Assembly (NCBI GenBank): GCA_018110925.1
Contig: JAGAZJ010000027.1
Location: 1-37,425, forward strand
DNA: 37,425 nucleotides
Reading direction: 5' to 3'
Source: Oscillospiraceae bacterium
Lineage (GTDB): Bacteria > Bacillota > Clostridia > Oscillospirales > Ruminococcaceae
Both the position numbers and the translations under genes were made by a program. This document shows, piece by piece, positions 16,071-26,135 of the stretch; the stretch's first letter is position 1; each line of letters begins with the position of its first letter. The notes beneath the pieces were generated by a model. That model was not told the DNA's origin, did not search any database, and was given only the letters and a program-made list of their open reading frames with translations.

Positions 16071-19000
16071 TCATTCTGTCGCTTTCATGGACGAAGCCAT
16101 GTCTATGCTTTTGAGCTTGAAGAATATGATGACATTGACAAGTATCACAAATGCCGTCATCAGCAGTACCGTCCACAAAAAGCAGACAGGTGCGATGTCA
16201 CGCATGAACATGACGGTGCTGACCTCCGCCGTGACTATAACGAAGCGCTCAAATGCCACTCCCACAAGCAGTCCCAGGAGAACGCCAAGCACCGTGGTTA
16301 TGGTGTTCTCACGGTAGACATAGGAGCTCACCTCGCTGTCAAAAAAGCCCAGTACCTTGATGGTCGCAAGCTCATAGCGCCTTTCGGTGATGTTTATCTC
16401 CGCCAGGTTCAGCAGTATCACAAATGTCAGCGCGCCTACGAATATGATTATCACCACCACGATAAGGTCAAGGCTGGATATGAGGTCAAAGAAGTTAGAC
16501 AGTCCGTCCTGCATGAATACGGCGGATGTCACGCCGCCGCAGGCGATGAGCTTTTCCGTGGCGTCGTTCCTGCCCTGCCTGTCAGGCACGGATGTGGTGC
16601 GTATCAGTATCGTGTCGGGTGTCATCTGCCCGAAAAGCTCCTCATAGGTCACGGGGCTGAGATAGACATAATGGCCGATGTGGTTTTTTACCACCGCATA
16701 TATCTCTATGTCATGCGCCGCTCCCTGTATCTTTATGCTGTCCCCCGTCTTTACGCCGAGGAGGGATGCGAGCTTCTCGGTCACGACCGCACCGCCGCTG
16801 TACAGAGGCGTGCTCCTGCCCGTAGATGCGTCTCTGAGGTCTATGTAGCCCTCAAGGCTGTCCGCAGGGGAGAAGATATATGCCTCCTCCTTTTTGCCCG
16901 CAAAGGAAACATCCTTCTTCTGCTGGTCGGCGTAGATATGTCCGTCGTATATGCCGAGGGATGTGATCGCCGCATCAGCCTCCTCACGCTCCTCATCGGT
17001 GATGTCTTCATCGAGAGTGACCATTGCGTCATAGGAGAATATCTGCCCGTACTGCCTGTCGGGAGCGGCGGATATGGCGTATTTGAGCCCGAACCCCGTA
17101 AGGAGCAGGGCGGTACAGCCGCCTATGCCCACCAGCATGAGGAAAAATCTGCTCTTGTATCTGAACAGGTTGCGGAAGGATACCTTCCTAAGAAACGGCA
17201 TTGCCGACCAGAGCGAGGGGAACTTTTCAAGGAATATCCGCTTGCCGCTCCTCGGGGGCTTGGGACGGATAAGCACGGCAGGCATACCCCTCAGTTCCTT
17301 TACGGCGGCATAGACCGCAGAGAGGGATGTACACAGCAGCGACACCACCGCACAGCCCGTGCATATGCCCATATCATAACGCGCCTCAAAGGCAGGGAAG
17401 TGGTACATGGTGGCATAGCAGTCAAATATGACCTTCGGCAGCAGCTTTGACCCGAGGACAAGCCCCACGGCACTGCCGACAGTGCTTGCCGCCGCCGCAT
17501 AGAGCACATACTGCATCACTATGGAGACCGAAGAAAACCCAAGCGCTTTGAGAGTGCCTGCCTCTCCCCTGTTCTCCTCTACCATCCTTGTCATGGTGGC
17601 ACAGCACACCAGTGCGGCTATCAGCACGAAGAACACTGGGAATGCCGCCGCAATGGAGTCCACCCTGTCGCAGTCATCGCCGTAGGACATACAGTCAGGG
17701 TCGAACCCGTTGCGGTCGGTGATATACATTTTTCCGTCGGCGAGCCTGTCCTCAAGCTCGTTCTCAGCCTTTTCAAGCTCTTCTTCCGCATCGTTCAGCT
17801 TTATCTCGCCGTCTTTAAGCTCTCTTTCCGCCTTGTCAAGCTCTGCCCTTGCCTTGTTCAGCTCCTTCTGTGCGTCCTGTATCTTCGTATCGGCATCGCT
17901 CAGCTCTTCGCTCCTGCTCTTTACCTCTTCACGCTTTGCGTCAAGCTCGGCAAGGGCGGCGGCCGTCGCCTGTCTGACCTGCTCGTTGACGGCGATTATG
18001 CCGTCCCTTGCGGTCTTTCTGGTGTCGGGGTCGGTCTTGGGGTCGGTTATGACGTATATGGCTAGCAGCTCCTGCACCTGTGCATCCACGCTGTTGGCAT
18101 CGTAGGATGCCTGTATCTCCTTGAACGAGTCAAGGAGCGGCAGGGGCAATGTCTGGAGATAGGTGTTCTCATAGTCCGACAGGAATTTGTCGATGAAAGT
18201 GCAGGTCTCCGCAAGGTCCTGCATTTGCAGGGTCTTTTCGTCTATCTCACGCATAGCATCCTCGACAGAGCCGGAGAATTCGCTCATCTCGCCCCTCATG
18301 CCGTCTATCTGTGCCTTTGCTTCATCATATTCGGCAAGCCCCTGTTCATATTCACGCTTGCCCTTCCGATACTCCGCTTCTGCGTCCTCCAGCTTCTTTC
18401 TTGCGTCGTCAAGCTCCTCACGGGCATCGTCCCTGATACGGTCACGCCGCCTGTCGAGCAGTACCGCAGAGCTTCTTTCAAGCTCATCCGCCGCATCGGA
18501 TACGACACTGTCGTAATAGTCGGAAAATGCCGCCGCAGTCCTCGCATCGCTTACGGACAGATAGATGTCCGTATATGCCTCATATGCGAAGGCATCGGGT
18601 CTGACATAGGCAAAGGCTGTCACCTCGCCCGTGCCTATCCGGGAATGTCCCCTGGCGTCGGTGACATACAGGGGCGATGAAGCAAGCCCCACCACGGTGA
18701 ACTCGGTGACGGTCAGTATATCCTCAACATCCTCATCATCGGGGGCATAGAACCTCACCTTGTCGCCTATCTTAAAGGACACATCCTCCCCCGAATGTTC
18801 GTCACACACTATCTCATCGGGAGCGATTGGGGCTCTGCCCTCGGAAAGGACTATCCTGTTGAGGGGCTGATCCGAAGTGAATGACATCAGCTTTATGACG
18901 CATTTGCCCCTGGCGCCGTCCGTGAAAAGATCCGCACTGTATCCCGCATACGCCCTGTCAAGCTCATGCACGGTGCTGAGTATATAGTTCACGTCGTCAT

Positions 19001-19205
19001 CGTTGAAACCGAGAGTTGACATCATATGCAGGTCCGCCAGCGCCGTGTCGGAGTAGTATCTCCACGCCGAGGCCTTCATCTCCGGTGCTGATGCCTTGAC
19101 TCCCGAGTAGAATGCACAGCTTATGGCTATTATCGCCGTTATCGCAAGAAACCGCCCGAATGTGCGGAACACTCTGCGCAGGCTGTTTCTGAACAATCTG
19201 CTCAC
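16071..19205 (-). CDS. FtsX-like ABC transporter permease with long coiled-coil extracellular arm
   Basis: 1044 aa. The first membrane segment is at 18-36, followed by an external domain. Residues 238-335 and 405-490 are charged heptad-rich helices (for example LDDARKKLEDAEAEY and KARAELDKAERELKDGE) separated by a short folded part; together they look like an antiparallel coiled-coil arm outside the membrane. The first FtsX unit starts at about 519 (FPVFFVLIAALVCC) and a second external domain and FtsX unit fill 670-1044. Such MacB/FtsX-type permeases often act on peptides, lipoproteins or cell wall hydrolases by mechanical coupling rather than classical transport. The ATPase gene lies 15 bp upstream. 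The substrate is unknown. Confidence 0.88.
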   Translation of the reverse strand: MSRLFRNSLRRVFRTFGRFLAITAIIAISCAFYSGVKASAPEMKASAWRYYSDTALADLHMMSTLGFNDDDVNYILSTVHELDRAYAGYSADLFTDGARGKCVIKLMSFTSDQPLNRIVLSEGRAPIAPDEIVCDEHSGEDVSFKIGDKVRFYAPDDEDVEDILTVTEFTVVGLASSPLYVTDARGHSRIGTGEVTAFAYVRPDAFAYEAYTDIYLSVSDARTAAAFSDYYDSVVSDAADELERSSAVLLDRRRDRIRDDAREELDDARKKLEDAEAEYRKGKREYEQGLAEYDEAKAQIDGMRGEMSEFSGSVEDAMREIDEKTLQMQDLAETCTFIDKFLSDYENTYLQTLPLPLLDSFKEIQASYDANSVDAQVQELLAIYVITDPKTDPDTRKTARDGIIAVNEQVRQATAAALAELDAKREEVKSRSEELSDADTKIQDAQKELNKARAELDKAERELKDGEIKLNDAEEELEKAENELEDRLADGKMYITDRNGFDPDCMSYGDDCDRVDSIAAAFPVFFVLIAALVCCATMTRMVEENRGEAGTLKALGFSSVSIVMQYVLYAAAASTVGSAVGLVLGSKLLPKVIFDCYATMYHFPAFEARYDMGICTGCAVVSLLCTSLSAVYAAVKELRGMPAVLIRPKPPRSGKRIFLEKFPSLWSAMPFLRKVSFRNLFRYKSRFFLMLVGIGGCTALLLTGFGLKYAISAAPDRQYGQIFSYDAMVTLDEDITDEEREEADAAITSLGIYDGHIYADQQKKDVSFAGKKEEAYIFSPADSLEGYIDLRDASTGRSTPLYSGGAVVTEKLASLLGVKTGDSIKIQGAAHDIEIYAVVKNHIGHYVYLSPVTYEELFGQMTPDTILIRTTSVPDRQGRNDATEKLIACGGVTSAVFMQDGLSNFFDLISSLDLIVVVIIIFVGALTFVILLNLAEINITERRYELATIKVLGFFDSEVSSYVYRENTITTVLGVLLGLLVGVAFERFVIVTAEVSTVMFMRDIAPVCFLWTVLLMTAFVILVNVIIFFKLKSIDMASSMKATE

Positions 19206-19220
19206 CTTGAAAGCTCCCCC

Positions 19221-19922
19221 TTACCACTCTATATCTTCCACAGGAGTGGGAGAAGGGTTGAGCACGATCTTTGCGACCTTGCTGTTCTTTATCTTTATGA
19301 CCCTGTCAGCCATCGGGGTTATCGCCTGATTGTGGGTTATCACGACGACGGTCATGCCTTTTTCGCGGCAGCAGTCCTGCAAGAGACCCAGTATGGTCTT
19401 GCCCGTGTTATAGTCAAGTGCGCCCGTGGGCTCGTCGCACAGCAGGAGCTTCGGAGATTTTGCGATAGCCCTTGCGATGGACACTCTCTGCTGCTCGCCC
19501 CCGGAAAGCTGTGAGGGGAAGTTGTTCATCCTGTTTTCAAGGCCGACCCTTTTGAGCGTCTCTCTCGGGTCAAGGCTTTTTTTGCATATCTGTGAAGCCA
19601 GCTCCACGTTTTCAAGGGCAGTGAGGTTCTGCACGAGATTGTAGAACTGGAACACAAAGCCGATGTCATAGCGCCTGTACGCCGTCAGCTCCCTTGGGGA
19701 GAGGCTTGCGATATTCCTGCCGTCAACGATGATCTCGCCCTCATCACAGCGATCCATGCCGCCGAGGAGATTAAGAACCGTGGTCTTGCCTGCGCCGCTC
19801 TCGCCCGTGATGACCACGAACTCGCCCTCTTCTATGTCAAAGGTAACACCGTCTGATGCGGTTATGGTGACCTCACCCATGCGGTAACGCTTGAATACAT
19901 TTTTCATCGAAACATAGCTCAT
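19221..19922 (-). CDS. ABC transporter ATP-binding protein, LolD/MacB-type
   Basis: 233 aa. Walker A GESGAGKT at 40-47, Q-loop near [10 protein letters not shown], signature [14 protein letters not shown] at 139-152, Walker [13 protein letters not shown] at 159-170 and an H-loop histidine in VVVITHN. The pattern places it with the MacB/LolD/FtsE group, which partners with FtsX-like permeases, and such a permease gene follows 15 bp downstream. It hydrolyses ATP on the cytosolic face. The start ATG at 19922 has GAGGAAG upstream. Confidence 0.95.
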   Translation of the reverse strand: MSYVSMKNVFKRYRMGEVTITASDGVTFDIEEGEFVVITGESGAGKTTVLNLLGGMDRCDEGEIIVDGRNIASLSPRELTAYRRYDIGFVFQFYNLVQNLTALENVELASQICKKSLDPRETLKRVGLENRMNNFPSQLSGGEQQRVSIARAIAKSPKLLLCDEPTGALDYNTGKTILGLLQDCCREKGMTVVVITHNQAITPMADRVIKIKNSKVAKIVLNPSPTPVEDIEW

Positions 19923-19963
19923 ATATAAACTTCCTCATCATTGTTATCGGAACATACCCTTTG

Positions 19964-19969
19964 ATTATA
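19964..19969 (-). promoter_or_regulatory. Extended -10 element of the ABC transporter operon
   Basis: TGG followed by a perfect TATAAT on the minus strand, about 40 bases before the ATPase start codon. No good -35 box is visible at 17 bases, which an extended -10 can tolerate. Confidence 0.55.
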
Positions 19970-20070
19970 CCATTTACAGCGCTTTTTTAATAGTGGCAAA
20001 TTAAGAGAAAATGTATGTCGACGGTAAAGTTTTTTATAATATTTATCCAAACGGGTATTGTGGAGGGTAT

Positions 20071-20101
20071 AAAAAGCAAAACCGCAGGACTTACCTGCGG
20101 C
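20071..20101 (-). terminator. Second intrinsic terminator downstream of tmRNA
   Basis: CCGCAGG and CCTGCGG (20100-20082) form a 7-bp stem, followed on the minus strand by TTTTGCTTTTT. Confidence 0.75.
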
Positions 20102-20149
20102 ACTGCGATAAACAGACAGACCCTTAACTAAAAAGCCGAAAGTGAAGTA

Positions 20150-20185
20150 TAAATGCCAAAGCTCCCACGAATTAACGTGGGAGCT
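20150..20185 (-). terminator. First stem-loop downstream of tmRNA
   Basis: A perfect 10-bp inverted repeat AGCTCCCACG / CGTGGGAGCT (20160-20185) with loop of six, followed by TTTGGCATTT, lies 25 bases after the tmRNA 3' end. It probably ends or trims the precursor. Between 19970 and 20209 I see no gene, only this hairpin and the second terminator. Confidence 0.65.
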
Positions 20186-20209
20186 ACGTTGGCTGCCGGC
20201 ACTGCCGGC

Positions 20210-20563
20210 TGGTGGAGATGACGGGAATCGAACCCGTGTCCGAAAACCTATCCACCCGAACTTCTCCGAGCGCAGCTTATCTACAACATTCCCCCGAGCG
20301 GCATCCGGGTAAGCACGGAGCCGTCAGAGTAGCCTGCAATACATCATCCGTGACACAGGCACTTCACGGTGACGTTCACTGCTAATCGACGCCCAGGCTC
20401 AAGCCGCAGTACTCAAGAGCAGGACGGACGGCTGTCAAGCAGCCATCGGTACAAAATTATTCTTGTCGTCTAATTTTAAAACGTGTGCGGTTTAAAGAGT
20501 TACAGCACCGTCCTCTGCTCGCTTATCGAGATTCAAAGTCCCCGTCGAAACCTTTACATCCCC
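20210..20563 (-). ncRNA. ssrA: Transfer-messenger RNA (tmRNA)
   Basis: 354 nt. The 5' end reads GGGGATGTAAAGGTTTCGAC and the 3' end GGTTCGATTCCCGTCATC-TCCACCA, with CCA encoded. GGGGATG pairs with CATCTCC to form the tRNA-like acceptor stem, and the T-arm is intact. The tag frame follows TTAGAC and reads GAC AAG AAT AAT TTT GTA CCG ATG GCT GCT TGA, giving the tag (A)DKNNFVPMAA with the usual AA end for protease recognition. tmRNA rescues stalled ribosomes together with SmpB, whose gene lies 330 bp upstream on the same strand. Confidence 0.97.
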
Positions 20564-20611
20564 ATATAAAGATCAGAGTATACTCTGAGATCTTTTGATT
20601 GTATTACGAAG

Positions 20612-20891
20612 TCAGCAATGACCCCATCCGCGGGAAATCCATTCCCCGTCTTTTTTCTCAACTGTCCAGAGTCCCAGGCTGTCATATGCCATATCAGGTG
20701 ACCATCCTGTGTCGATGCCCGAAAAGGTCACTGCCTTGAAATACAGCAGCTCATGTCCGTTATCTGTTTCATAGTCTCCGTCAACATATTCAAGCTATGG
20801 AGCAGCCTGCATAGAAAATACCGACACCAATCACGGGCAACAGAAGTATTCCCGCAATAACGGCGATGATCGCCTTTGTAGCTTTATCCAT
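20612..20891 (-). pseudogene. Frameshifted small membrane-protein gene between smpB and ssrA
   Basis: Its ATG shares the last base of the smpB stop (TAATG), so it is translationally coupled. The first frame gives 33 residues: a lysine-containing start, a long hydrophobic segment (KAIIAVIAGILLLPVIG) and FYAGCSIA, then TGA at 20790. The +1 frame continues without a break for about 60 codons from LEYVDGDYETDNGHELLYF through DTGWSPDMAYDSLGLWTVE to ISRGWGHC and a stop at 20612. Joined, they would give a single-pass membrane protein of about 93 residues. It is either a disrupted gene, an assembly error or a frameshifted one. I do not recognise the family. Confidence 0.6.
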
Positions 20892-21358
20892 TACTGATTG
20901 CGGCTCTTGATAGCACGCTCGATATCGCGCTTTGCGGCGGCTTCTGCCATTGCATCACGCTTGTCATGGAGCTTCTTGCCCTTGCACAGACCCAACTGCA
21001 CCTTGACCTTGGAGCCCTTGAAATAGAGCGAAAGCGGTATGAGGGTCAGACCCTCCTGCTTTACCTTGCCGAAAAGGCGGAGTATCTCACGCTTGTGCAT
21101 GAGGAGCTTCCTGACACGCATGGGGTCACGGTTGAATATATTGCCGTGCTCATAGGGCGATATATGCATACCCTTGATCCACAGCTCACCCTCATCGATA
21201 CTGCACCATGAGTCCTTTAAATTCACGCCGCCCTGACGTATCGCCTTGACCTCGGTGCCCACAAGCTCGATGCCTGTTTCAAAGGATTCTATGACGAAGT
21301 AGTCATGGCGTGCCTTACGGTTGTCTGCTATGGTCTTCAGACCTGTTTTCTCAGCCAT
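20891..21358 (-). CDS. smpB: SsrA-binding protein SmpB
   Basis: 155 aa, normal for the family. SmpB binds the tRNA-like part of tmRNA and its C-terminal tail probes the empty mRNA channel of stalled ribosomes. Typical features: [10 protein letters not shown] at the N-terminus, [15 protein letters not shown] in the OB-fold, [39 protein letters not shown] split by beta strands, and a basic C-terminal tail. The ATG at 21358 has GGAGGTGA at ideal distance; an earlier in-frame start at 21376 lies upstream of that site and is rejected. ssrA lies downstream on the same strand. Confidence 0.97.
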   Translation of the reverse strand: MAEKTGLKTIADNRKARHDYFVIESFETGIELVGTEVKAIRQGGVNLKDSWCSIDEGELWIKGMHISPYEHGNIFNRDPMRVRKLLMHKREILRLFGKVKQEGLTLIPLSLYFKGSKVKVQLGLCKGKKLHDKRDAMAEAAAKRDIERAIKSRNQ

Positions 21359-21406
21359 GATCTCACCTCCGCACACATATAGCCATCCAAAAAAGCTGTA
21401 AATTAT

Positions 21407-21435
21407 ATTTTATCTCTTTGCCGTCCCCTTGTCAA
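21407..21435 (-). promoter_or_regulatory. Promoter of smpB
   Basis: TTGACA (21435-21430) and TAAAAT (21412-21407) on the minus strand, spacer 17 bases. A TATAAT a few bases further would need a 22-base spacer. Confidence 0.75.
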
Positions 21436-21527
21436 GTCATCGGGATAAATTTAACAGTTTATTTACAATCGCAGCTAGTATCATGATTCCACATACATAT
21501 AAAGGATGCATAAATGAGACACACGGA

Positions 21528-21554
21528 TTAGCACTCTCAAATACAGAGTGCTAA
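21528..21554. promoter_or_regulatory. CIRCE operator (HrcA binding site)
   Basis: TTAGCACTC, nine bases, GAGTGCTAA: a perfect match to the CIRCE inverted repeat. It lies 120 bases upstream of clpB, so the gene should be repressed by HrcA and induced by heat. The clpB promoter itself is not clear to me. smpB on the other side is less likely to be controlled, because its promoter is about 95 bases away. Confidence 0.95.
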
Positions 21555-21673
21555 TTTTCGCTGTTTGGTCACTGCGCTGTCACACAGCTATCACATATAT
21601 GGATATAATTATACTTACCCGAAATGGATAAACGGGTATGATTTGACGAATGCTCAGACAAGGAGTGAGATAT

Positions 21674-24355
21674 ATGAACACACAAAAATTCACCAAGAGA
21701 TCGCTGGAAGCGCTTCAGGCGGCGCAGGAGATTGCCATTCAGCACAGCAACACCAATGTTGACCAGCCTCATCTGCTCTATGCCCTGACCGTGCAGGAGA
21801 ACGGGCTGATACCCGAGCTTTTCAAGCGCATGGGCAAGGACTCCGCCACCATCGCAGGCAGGCTTGAACGCATAATCTCAATGATACCCAAGGTAACGGG
21901 AAGCGGCAGGGATATGAACACCGTCTATATCTCACAGAGCCTCGACAGGCTGCTGAACGCCGCAGAGCCCATAGCAAAGAACATGGGCGATGAATATGTA
22001 TCCGTTGAGCATATCATCATGTCCTACTTTGAGAACGGCGACAACAACATCAAACAGCTTTTCAGGGATTTTGCCATAGACAAGGACGTATTCTACAAGG
22101 CACTCCTCGACGTGAGGGGCAATCAGCGTGTCACCAACGAGAACCCCGAGGAGACCTATGATGTGCTCAAAAAGTACGGTCAGGACCTTGTGGAGCTTGC
22201 CCGTCAGAACAGGCTCGACCCCGTTATCGGCAGAGATACCGAGATAAGGAACTGCATACGCATACTCTCCAGAAAGACAAAGAACAACCCCGTCCTCATA
22301 GGTGAGCCGGGCGTCGGCAAGACCGCCATAGCAGAGGGGCTTGCCCAAAGGATAGTAAAGGGCGACGTGCCCGACAATCTCAAAGACAGAAAGCTCTTCT
22401 CCCTCGATATGGGTGCCCTCATATCGGGCGCCAAGTTCAGGGGCGAATTTGAGGAAAGGCTCAAAGCCGTGTTGAACGAAGTCAAGAAGTCGGACGGCAA
22501 GATAATCCTGTTCATAGATGAGCTTCACACCATAGTGGGTGCGGGCAAGACCGACGGCGCTATGGACGCAGGCAACCTGTTAAAGCCCATGCTCGCAAGG
22601 GGCGAACTGCACTGCATAGGCGCTACCACCCTTGACGAATACAGACAGTACATAGAGAAAGACCCCGCACTTGAAAGACGTTTCCAGCCCGTACACGTTC
22701 CGGAGCCCACCGTTGAGGACACCATCAGCATCCTCAGAGGTCTTGAGGAGCGCTACGAGGTGTTCCACGGCGTTAAGATACAGGACAGCGCACTCATAAC
22801 CGCCGCCGTGCTCTCAAACCGCTACATAACGGACAGGTTCCTGCCCGACAAGGCGATAGACCTTGTGGACGAGGCCTGCGCACTTATCAAGACCGAGATG
22901 AACTCCATGCCCTCGGAGCTTGACGACATCGCAAGAAAGATCATGCAGAAGGAGATAGAGGAGACCGCCCTGAAAAAAGAGGACGACAAGCTCTCTCAGG
23001 AAAGGCTCGCCGACATCGAAAAGGAGCTGTCGGAGCTGCGTGACGAGTTCAAGGCAATGAAGACCCGCTGGGAAAACGAAAAGAACTCCATCGGCAAGGT
23101 TCAGAAGCTCCGTGAGGACATAGAGAGCACCAAGGGTCAGCTGGCAAAGGCAGAACGTGAGGGCGACCTCAACAAGGCGGCAGAGCTCAAATACGGCACT
23201 CTCCCCGACCTCACCAAACAGCTTGAGGAAGCGGAGGCAAATGCGGACAACTTTGAGAAGAACACTTTGCTCAGAAACAAGGTCACCGATGAAGAGATCG
23301 CCAAGATCGTGGGCAGATGGACGGGCATACCCGTTTCAAAGCTCATGGAGGGCGAGCGTGAGAAGCTCATGCATCTCGAAGACATACTCCACAAGCGTGT
23401 CATAGGTCAGGATGAGGCTGTAACAAAGGTCAGCGAAGCCATACTCCGTTCAAGGGCAGGCATACAGGATCCCAACAGACCGCTGGGCTCGTTCCTGTTC
23501 ATGGGTCCTACGGGCGTTGGCAAGACAGAGCTGGCAAAGGCACTGGCACAGGCGCTCTTTGACGATGAGAAGAACATCGTGCGCATAGATATGACCGAGT
23601 ATATGGAGAAATTCTCCGTCAGCCGCCTGATCGGAGCGCCTCCGGGATATGTAGGCTATGAGGAGGGCGGTCAGCTCACAGAGGCTGTGCGCAGAAAGCC
23701 CTATTCAGTAGTGCTTTTCGATGAGGTGGAGAAGGCTCACCCCGATGTGTTCAACATACTTCTTCAGGTGCTGGACGACGGCAGAGTGACCGACTCTCAG
23801 GGCAGAGTGATAGACTTCAAGAACACTATCATCATACTCACGTCGAACCTCGGCTCGGACTATATCCTTGAGGGCATCAACGAGAACAACGAGATCACCG
23901 AGGACGCAAGGCAGAAGGTGGACAAGCTTCTGAAAAGCCACTTCCGCCCCGAATTTCTCAACCGTCTTGACGAGATCGTATTCTACAAGCCCCTTGCCAA
24001 GACAGAGATATATCCCATCATCGACCTCATGCTTGAAAAGCTCCGCAGCCGTCTTGCAGACAAACAGCTCACCCTTGAAATCACCGAAGCGGCAAAGAGC
24101 CGCATAGCGGACGAGGGATACGACCCCGTATTCGGCGCAAGACCTCTGAAGAGATACATCCAGAGCAGGATAGAGACACTCATAGCACGCACCATGATAG
24201 CAAACGACCTCGATCAGGGCACGGTGCTCACCGTTGACACCGATGAGAACGGCTTTACGGTCAGCCACAGGGCGGCAGATGAAGCCCCTGCGGAAGAACC
24301 CGAGGAGAAGCCCGAACAGACCATTGAGGTAAAGACATCAGACTCCGATGAATGA
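21674..24355 (+). CDS. clpB: ATP-dependent disaggregase ClpB (Hsp100)
   Basis: 893 aa. ClpB hexamers pull proteins out of aggregates together with DnaK. The N-domain covers about 1-145. The first AAA+ ring has Walker A GEPGVGKT at 210-217 and Walker [11 protein letters not shown] coiled-coil middle domain, diagnostic of ClpB rather than ClpC or ClpA, covers about 400-535. The second AAA+ ring has Walker A GPTGVGKT from 611, Walker [14 protein letters not shown], and the C-terminal [10 protein letters not shown] sensor. The last 35 residues are an acidic tail. The ATG at 21674 is chosen for AAGGAG upstream. Controlled by CIRCE. Confidence 0.97.
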   Translation: MNTQKFTKRSLEALQAAQEIAIQHSNTNVDQPHLLYALTVQENGLIPELFKRMGKDSATIAGRLERIISMIPKVTGSGRDMNTVYISQSLDRLLNAAEPIAKNMGDEYVSVEHIIMSYFENGDNNIKQLFRDFAIDKDVFYKALLDVRGNQRVTNENPEETYDVLKKYGQDLVELARQNRLDPVIGRDTEIRNCIRILSRKTKNNPVLIGEPGVGKTAIAEGLAQRIVKGDVPDNLKDRKLFSLDMGALISGAKFRGEFEERLKAVLNEVKKSDGKIILFIDELHTIVGAGKTDGAMDAGNLLKPMLARGELHCIGATTLDEYRQYIEKDPALERRFQPVHVPEPTVEDTISILRGLEERYEVFHGVKIQDSALITAAVLSNRYITDRFLPDKAIDLVDEACALIKTEMNSMPSELDDIARKIMQKEIEETALKKEDDKLSQERLADIEKELSELRDEFKAMKTRWENEKNSIGKVQKLREDIESTKGQLAKAEREGDLNKAAELKYGTLPDLTKQLEEAEANADNFEKNTLLRNKVTDEEIAKIVGRWTGIPVSKLMEGEREKLMHLEDILHKRVIGQDEAVTKVSEAILRSRAGIQDPNRPLGSFLFMGPTGVGKTELAKALAQALFDDEKNIVRIDMTEYMEKFSVSRLIGAPPGYVGYEEGGQLTEAVRRKPYSVVLFDEVEKAHPDVFNILLQVLDDGRVTDSQGRVIDFKNTIIILTSNLGSDYILEGINENNEITEDARQKVDKLLKSHFRPEFLNRLDEIVFYKPLAKTEIYPIIDLMLEKLRSRLADKQLTLEITEAAKSRIADEGYDPVFGARPLKRYIQSRIETLIARTMIANDLDQGTVLTVDTDENGFTVSHRAADEAPAEEPEEKPEQTIEVKTSDSDE

Positions 24356-24372
24356 TGCGCTCACAAAGCGAT

Positions 24373-24405
24373 GCCCCCGGACGGAACTGCCGCCCGGGGG
24401 CTTTG
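24373..24405 (+). terminator. Intrinsic terminator of clpB
   Basis: GCCCCCGG-CGG pairs with CCG-CCGGGGGC (24373-24401), followed by TTTG, 17 bases after the clpB stop. Confidence 0.75.
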
Positions 24406-24482
24406 TATGCGGATGTATTTACTATTTTACGACCAATGTATAAAACATCATACAAATTCTTTCATATAACATTGAGAAGTAA

Positions 24483-26102
24483 TCAGTATTTGGCACCTGC
24501 CACATGACGGGGATACCAGCGCTCAAAGAACACCGTGAACGCTCCCATTGCCGCAGGGGCGGCGATGGTGATGACATTTCTCACTATGAACATATCATAC
24601 CTGAATGTGATCAGTGCAGCAGCGGCTATGGCAAGGTAGAGTATGCCCCACGCCGCCGCAAGGATGTAATTCGTCTTCATGAATATCACGTTTGACAGGG
24701 CGCTGTCGCCGCCGTAGCTGTACTTCACATAGGCGGCTGATACGGGCTCTGCCGTGAAGCAGGACAGGAGCCACATGAGACCGAACACGAGATATCCGAG
24801 ACAGGCAGGGACTGCGACATTGCCCGTGATGAGGGATATGCAGGAGAGTATGGTGACTGCCGCACAGGATATGCCGTCGTATACCGTCTGCTCATGCTTT
24901 CTCATGATAAGGGGCATAAGTGCCGCCGCCAGTGCAGGTATGGCTGTCCAGGGTGCGCCGAAGGATATGACCGTCCAGAACACTGTCCAGGGAATGAGCA
25001 TAGTTGTCATGACAGCAGGCTTCCTGTCGGTCTTTGCAACGGCAGTCTGCCCTCCCGTGCCGAAGTACTTGTCCCAGTTTATCATAATGTCAAAGTCGCC
25101 GTTCACGGTATAGAGGTGCTGTGCCATAGCATCCGTGCCGGATATCCTGCCGTCAGCGATGTCCTTCCACACGGTAAAGGGCGTGTTTATCACGGTGTCG
25201 GGCTTTGCTGAGCCGTCCTCGGTGACCTCTGCCCCCTCTGCGCCCATGCGTATCTGATACGCCTTGCCGATGTCGGTGTAGCGCATCTCAAGCACACGTT
25301 CCCTGCCGTCAAAGCTGTCCTTGTTATAGAGGAGCGCCATCTGTCTTGTGAAAACAAGGCTTATGTCTTTTTTGGCGGGCTTGTCCGTACCCTCTCTGCT
25401 GTCCTCAACGCCCCAGCTCTCGTCAGCCAGCTTCTCAAATACATCCTTCGGCATGAGAAGCTCTGCGAGCGATGCCTTCGTCTCCGCCGTGATACTGCCG
25501 TGAGCAAATTCCCTGCCTGCGTTTCTCACCTTTCCGAGATAGGCGTCTGTGAGGCTTCTCAGGGCATCAACGGAGAAAAGCTCCCCCTGTCCGCAGAATA
25601 TGGTGTCATAATCCTTGCCGCAGATATGGTCAAACATACCGCAGACGGCGTTGTAGTTGCCCTCGGCAGAGTAAAAGCCGCAGGTGGATATGAGCATATA
25701 TCTCTTTGGCGCCATGTCGTAGCGCTGAGGATGTGCGCCGCTGCCCAGGCCGTCCTCCCTGTCGGTCATAAAGGGGAGCATCATGGGGAGCTGTCTGTCT
25801 ATCATATCCTTGAGTATCCCCGGCACGCTGAAATAGTACAGGGGGAAGCTGTATATGACCACATCGGCGGCGATGAGCTTCTCTATTATCACGGGCATAT
25901 CGTCCTTTATGACGCATTTGCCGGGTGTGCCCTTCCAGCAGCCGAAACAGCCCTTGCAGCCCTTTATGTCCATTTCGGACAGGGTGACGGTATCCACCTC
26001 TGCCCCCGTGCTCTCGCAAAAGCCCTCACAGAATGCCTGTGCGACCCTGAGCGAATTTGAGCGTCTGCCCTTGGGACTGCCGTTTATCAAAAGTATCTTC
26101 AT
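24483..26102 (-). CDS. NAD(P)H-dependent FMN reductase/flavodoxin fused to SCP2-like and membrane domains
   Basis: 539 aa. Residues 1-220 form a flavodoxin-fold FMN reductase (MKILLINGSPKGRRSNSL, with flavin phosphate loop GSPKGRRSN) and a cysteine motif GCKGCFGCWKGTPGKC typical of the NADPH-dependent FMN reductase branch. Residues 250-360 (to VNGDFDIMINWDKYF) resemble an SCP2-like lipid-binding domain. About six membrane segments follow from 365 to the end. The reductase half is common; the joined membrane half may place the enzyme at the membrane and link it to a lipid-soluble electron carrier, which is inference. It is the third gene of the LytTR-DUF3021 unit, 33 bp after DUF3021. Confidence 0.75.
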   Translation of the reverse strand: MKILLINGSPKGRRSNSLRVAQAFCEGFCESTGAEVDTVTLSEMDIKGCKGCFGCWKGTPGKCVIKDDMPVIIEKLIAADVVIYSFPLYYFSVPGILKDMIDRQLPMMLPFMTDREDGLGSGAHPQRYDMAPKRYMLISTCGFYSAEGNYNAVCGMFDHICGKDYDTIFCGQGELFSVDALRSLTDAYLGKVRNAGREFAHGSITAETKASLAELLMPKDVFEKLADESWGVEDSREGTDKPAKKDISLVFTRQMALLYNKDSFDGRERVLEMRYTDIGKAYQIRMGAEGAEVTEDGSAKPDTVINTPFTVWKDIADGRISGTDAMAQHLYTVNGDFDIMINWDKYFGTGGQTAVAKTDRKPAVMTTMLIPWTVFWTVISFGAPWTAIPALAAALMPLIMRKHEQTVYDGISCAAVTILSCISLITGNVAVPACLGYLVFGLMWLLSCFTAEPVSAAYVKYSYGGDSALSNVIFMKTNYILAAAWGILYLAIAAAALITFRYDMFIVRNVITIAAPAAMGAFTVFFERWYPRHVAGAKY

Positions 26103-26135
26103 GGTCTGCTCCTTTCATCAAACACCGATTGCGGT

